Positions 61,821 through 64,000 of a DNA stretch of 64,000 nucleotides are shown piece after piece. Each line of letters opens with the position of its first letter. Within the stretch, counting starts at the first letter, position 1. The position numbers were made by a program, and so were the translations under genes. Source of the DNA: Nostoc sp. TCL240-02. GTDB lineage: Bacteria; Cyanobacteriota; Cyanobacteriia; Cyanobacteriales; Nostocaceae. The notes beneath the pieces were generated by a model. It was not told the origin of the DNA and did not search any database. It saw only the letters and a list, made by a program, of their open reading frames with translations. The stretch covers positions 1,798,501 through 1,862,500 of the forward strand of contig NZ_CP040094.1 of assembly GCF_013343235.1 (NCBI RefSeq), written 5' to 3'.

Positions 61821-64000
61821 TTAGGAATTAACTATCCGTAGAGATGCGGATATTCTTTTTTGATTGACCCATTCACCTTTTTGGATAAGATATTCTACCC
61901 AATAGTCAATATCTTGAATCAGTGCTTGGCTCTTACCTTGGTCAAGAAATTTTTTCAGGTAAATAGCAGTGTCAAAATTGTCGATGGTTTTGTAAAACTT
62001 GAATGCCTCAATAAATGGGTCATCACTAACATGAGAAATCAGACCAATTTCATAAGCTGTTTGGGCATTGATTAGCTCTCCAGTTAGTACCAATTTTTTA
62101 GTTTGTAGCAATCCTATTTGCTGCTTTAGGAAACTCATGCCGCCCATACCAGGAATTAAACCTGATTTGACTTCAGGTAAACCTAACTTGACGTTGGTAT
62201 CAACAAACTGAAAATCACTACACAAGAGCATTTCTAAGCCACCACCTTGGGCGGCACCATTTATGACGGCGACAACTAGAGCATTTAAAGAGACAAATCC
62301 GTGAATTACTTGCTGAACTTTAGCGGCAAATTTTTTCAGTATAGTGGGATTTTGCTGTTTTAAATATTCTAAAATGAGAGTGCGATCGCCACCAAGAGAG
62401 AAATACTTACCATGATGGGAAATATAAACTATTTTGGGCATCTTTAACGATGATTTCTCTTTAGATAAAGCTGCAATTATATCTAATAGTTCATCCAGCA
62501 CTTCGATAGATAAAGCATTGCCATTGGCAGCATTTAAGAATAACCAAAGACAACTATTTTTATCAAAATAGCTATCAATACAAGCAAATTCTTGCCGAGT
62601 ACAGCCATAGGTATTATGTAGATTGATTGGCTGTAAATATTCTCGAATACTGGGATGAATTACATCTTTGTTAACTATCTCATGTTCTCTAGTAATTGCT
62701 ACTTTTATTTCTTGATTGCTATATACTTTTAAGAGTTGTCCGTCACTTCTAGCTACAAACACCTGCTGCACGAGAATATCTTCTTTATCGCTAGAGGTAG
62801 GAACTAGAGATTGCAGATTAAAGAAACCTTCTTCTCTCATTAATCTCTGCCAAGTTGCTTCTTGTAAAAGAGGCGATCCCGGATATCTCAAATCTCTATC
62901 TTGTGAATTCCACCAACCTCTTAGTAATCCAAATGTTAAAGTTGAGAAATTCTGTGATTTGACACTCTCATTAAAGATTAAGCAACCTGTTGGCTTGAGT
63001 AATTGCTTAACGTTGCGTAGACTTTCACGAATATTAGGGGTGGCGTGCAGGATATTTGTAGCAATGACAAAATCAAATTGTTCTTGCCAACCTTGTTTTT
63101 CGGGATTTAGGGAAATATCTAAAACAGAGAAACGCATTCCAGGGTAAGTTTTAGCAAATTTTTCTCGACCATGTTCTAAAAGTTTAAACCAAACATCGGT
63201 GTATACATACTCGACAGCAATATTATGAGCAACTAGTGAATTAATTACATAGCGAGTTGTCCCACCTGTTCCCGCACCTACTTCTAAAACTTTGATTTTT
63301 TCTGGAGATTTACCGTTGAACTTAGCTTTGATTTGATTAACAAGGGTAGCAGCAACAAGTTCATTATAAATATCAGAAGCTAAGTTACCACTGTAGACTC
63401 CCTCAACTAAATCTAAACTAGAGTTAGGAAAGACAATATTATTAGCTGCGATTTTACCTAATAAAATATCTTCGTAATTCTTTAAGCAAGTGTACAGTAA
63501 CTGATAGTATTGTTTGAGTTCTGGCTCAGTGTGTAGGATTTGATTAGCAGCATTTTCAAATTCAGTCAATGTATGATATTCACCTTGGTATTGTATTTCT
63601 ACTGTTGCAGAAAAGTAGTGATTTTGTTGTGATAAATAACCAGCTTGTACCAGGAATTGGAAAATTTCTGCAAATAGATGATGGTGTTCATCAATAATTT
63701 TGGCTGATTTGATAGCTTCTGTAATCCTGTAGGATGCTGCTTGGTGGTCAAATAAACCCAGATTTTGCAAAATTCCTACTAACCCAGTAGCCGCAGCAGC
63801 CATTAACTGATCTAAGCCTTGCTTAAACTTGAGTAATGGTGGATGATTAGCTGTGAAAAAATCTGCATGATCTATAGTTAGTGGTGCAAGATTTGATAGT
63901 ATTTCTGTAATTGGTCTTTGCTCAAGCATTAAGTGAGGATCTAAGCCAATTTGTAACAGGATATTTCTCTTAGCTTTCACGACTACAGCTTGGGGAATTT
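61821..64000 (-). CDS. C-terminal part of a PKS-like protein: C-methyltransferase and enoyl-CoA hydratase domains
   Basis: The frame is open to the window edge (codons before the GTG at 63980 read IPQAVVV), so this is the end of a larger protein. Domains seen: a carbon methyltransferase like those inside trans-AT PKSs, with VLEVGAGTGGTTRYVINS (about 63250-63300), FDVIATNILHATPNIR-like FVIATNILHATPNIRESLRN and CLIFNESV; then, after a linker, a crotonase/enoyl-CoA hydratase domain with VVAVINGAAQGGGLEMLLCS (oxyanion hole, about 62225-62280) and SGLIPGMGGMSFLKQQIGLL, ending RISASLRIVNS. The first domain would add a methyl from SAM to a beta-keto intermediate, the second hydrate, dehydrate or isomerise. 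Fusion MT-ECH at the end of a protein is unusual. Full domain order needs the next stretch of DNA. Confidence 0.82.
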   Translation of the reverse strand, partial: IPQAVVVKAKRNILLQIGLDPHLMLEQRPITEILSNLAPLTIDHADFFTANHPPLLKFKQGLDQLMAAAATGLVGILQNLGLFDHQAASYRITEAIKSAKIIDEHHHLFAEIFQFLVQAGYLSQQNHYFSATVEIQYQGEYHTLTEFENAANQILHTEPELKQYYQLLYTCLKNYEDILLGKIAANNIVFPNSSLDLVEGVYSGNLASDIYNELVAATLVNQIKAKFNGKSPEKIKVLEVGAGTGGTTRYVINSLVAHNIAVEYVYTDVWFKLLEHGREKFAKTYPGMRFSVLDISLNPEKQGWQEQFDFVIATNILHATPNIRESLRNVKQLLKPTGCLIFNESVKSQNFSTLTFGLLRGWWNSQDRDLRYPGSPLLQEATWQRLMREEGFFNLQSLVPTSSDKEDILVQQVFVARSDGQLLKVYSNQEIKVAITREHEIVNKDVIHPSIREYLQPINLHNTYGCTRQEFACIDSYFDKNSCLWLFLNAANGNALSIEVLDELLDIIAALSKEKSSLKMPKIVYISHHGKYFSLGGDRTLILEYLKQQNPTILKKFAAKVQQVIHGFVSLNALVVAVINGAAQGGGLEMLLCSDFQFVDTNVKLGLPEVKSGLIPGMGGMSFLKQQIGLLQTKKLVLTGELINAQTAYEIGLISHVSDDPFIEAFKFYKTIDNFDTAIYLKKFLDQGKSQALIQDIDYWVEYLIQKGEWVNQKRISASLRIVNS

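Noticed and set aside
1-64000. tRNA, rRNA or riboswitch genes
   Set aside because: No recognisable cloverleaf, rRNA segment or riboswitch core was seen on either strand by eye.

Overview
The window looks like the chromosome of a filamentous, heterocyst-type cyanobacterium (Nostoc/Anabaena group). Reasons: frequent HIP1 octamers (GCGATCGC), AT-rich coding with Nostoc-style short repeats, a DUF1392 relic, PEP-CTERM proteins, and a phenylalanine ammonia-lyase that I recognise as a close relative of the Anabaena variabilis enzyme AvPAL.

Layout. (1) 0-14 kb: accessory DNA. It holds a DUF1392 pseudogene, a PAS histidine kinase, an HNH protein, a membrane protein, an Rpn-family protein, four transposase loci (one IS630 with clear ends, three decayed), a truncated SDR gene, a PaO-type Rieske oxygenase and remnants. 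(2) 14.4-44.8 kb, all on +: a biosynthetic gene cluster with type II thioesterase, MFS transporter, phenylalanine ammonia-lyase, AMP-ligase fused to an ACP, PKS (KS-AT-DH-KR-ACP), PKS (KS-AT-KR-ACP-KS-dead AT-repeats), a PKS/NRPS protein (ACP-C-PCP-A-C), a PEP-CTERM protein, a DUF4386 membrane protein, an epimerase-like protein and a DAHP synthase. (3) 45.8-51.9 kb: a small cluster-associated protein, then a gap full of broken insertion sequences, an 11-bp-phased repeat array and gene fragments. (4) 52.1-64 kb, all on -: the end of a PKS-like protein (C-methyltransferase then enoyl-CoA hydratase domain, open at the window edge), a desaturase, a stand-alone malonyl transferase, a second desaturase, a paralogue of the small protein from 45.8 kb, and an HlyD/ABC/ABC-2/ABC-2 exporter.

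How the genes may work together (inference). The DAHP synthase raises shikimate flux to phenylalanine; the lyase makes trans-cinnamate; the AMP-ligase activates it onto its own ACP; the PKSs extend it with malonyl units; the NRPS protein may add a serine-like residue. The second KS of the large PKS has only a dead AT and no ACP of its own, while the next protein starts with an ACP and the minus-strand operon encodes a free-standing AT, so the locus may be a mixed cis-/trans-AT system. Paralogous small proteins in both halves suggest that the two halves belong together, with a transposon-filled gap between them.

The most unusual non-coding signal is a two-box motif, TTGCRTAAAY - exactly 15 nt - GATAA/GATTA, found upstream of six cluster genes or transcription units (thioesterase, lyase, AMP-ligase, second PKS, NRPS, DAHP synthase). 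It is a strong candidate for a shared promoter or operator. No tRNA, rRNA or CRISPR array was seen.
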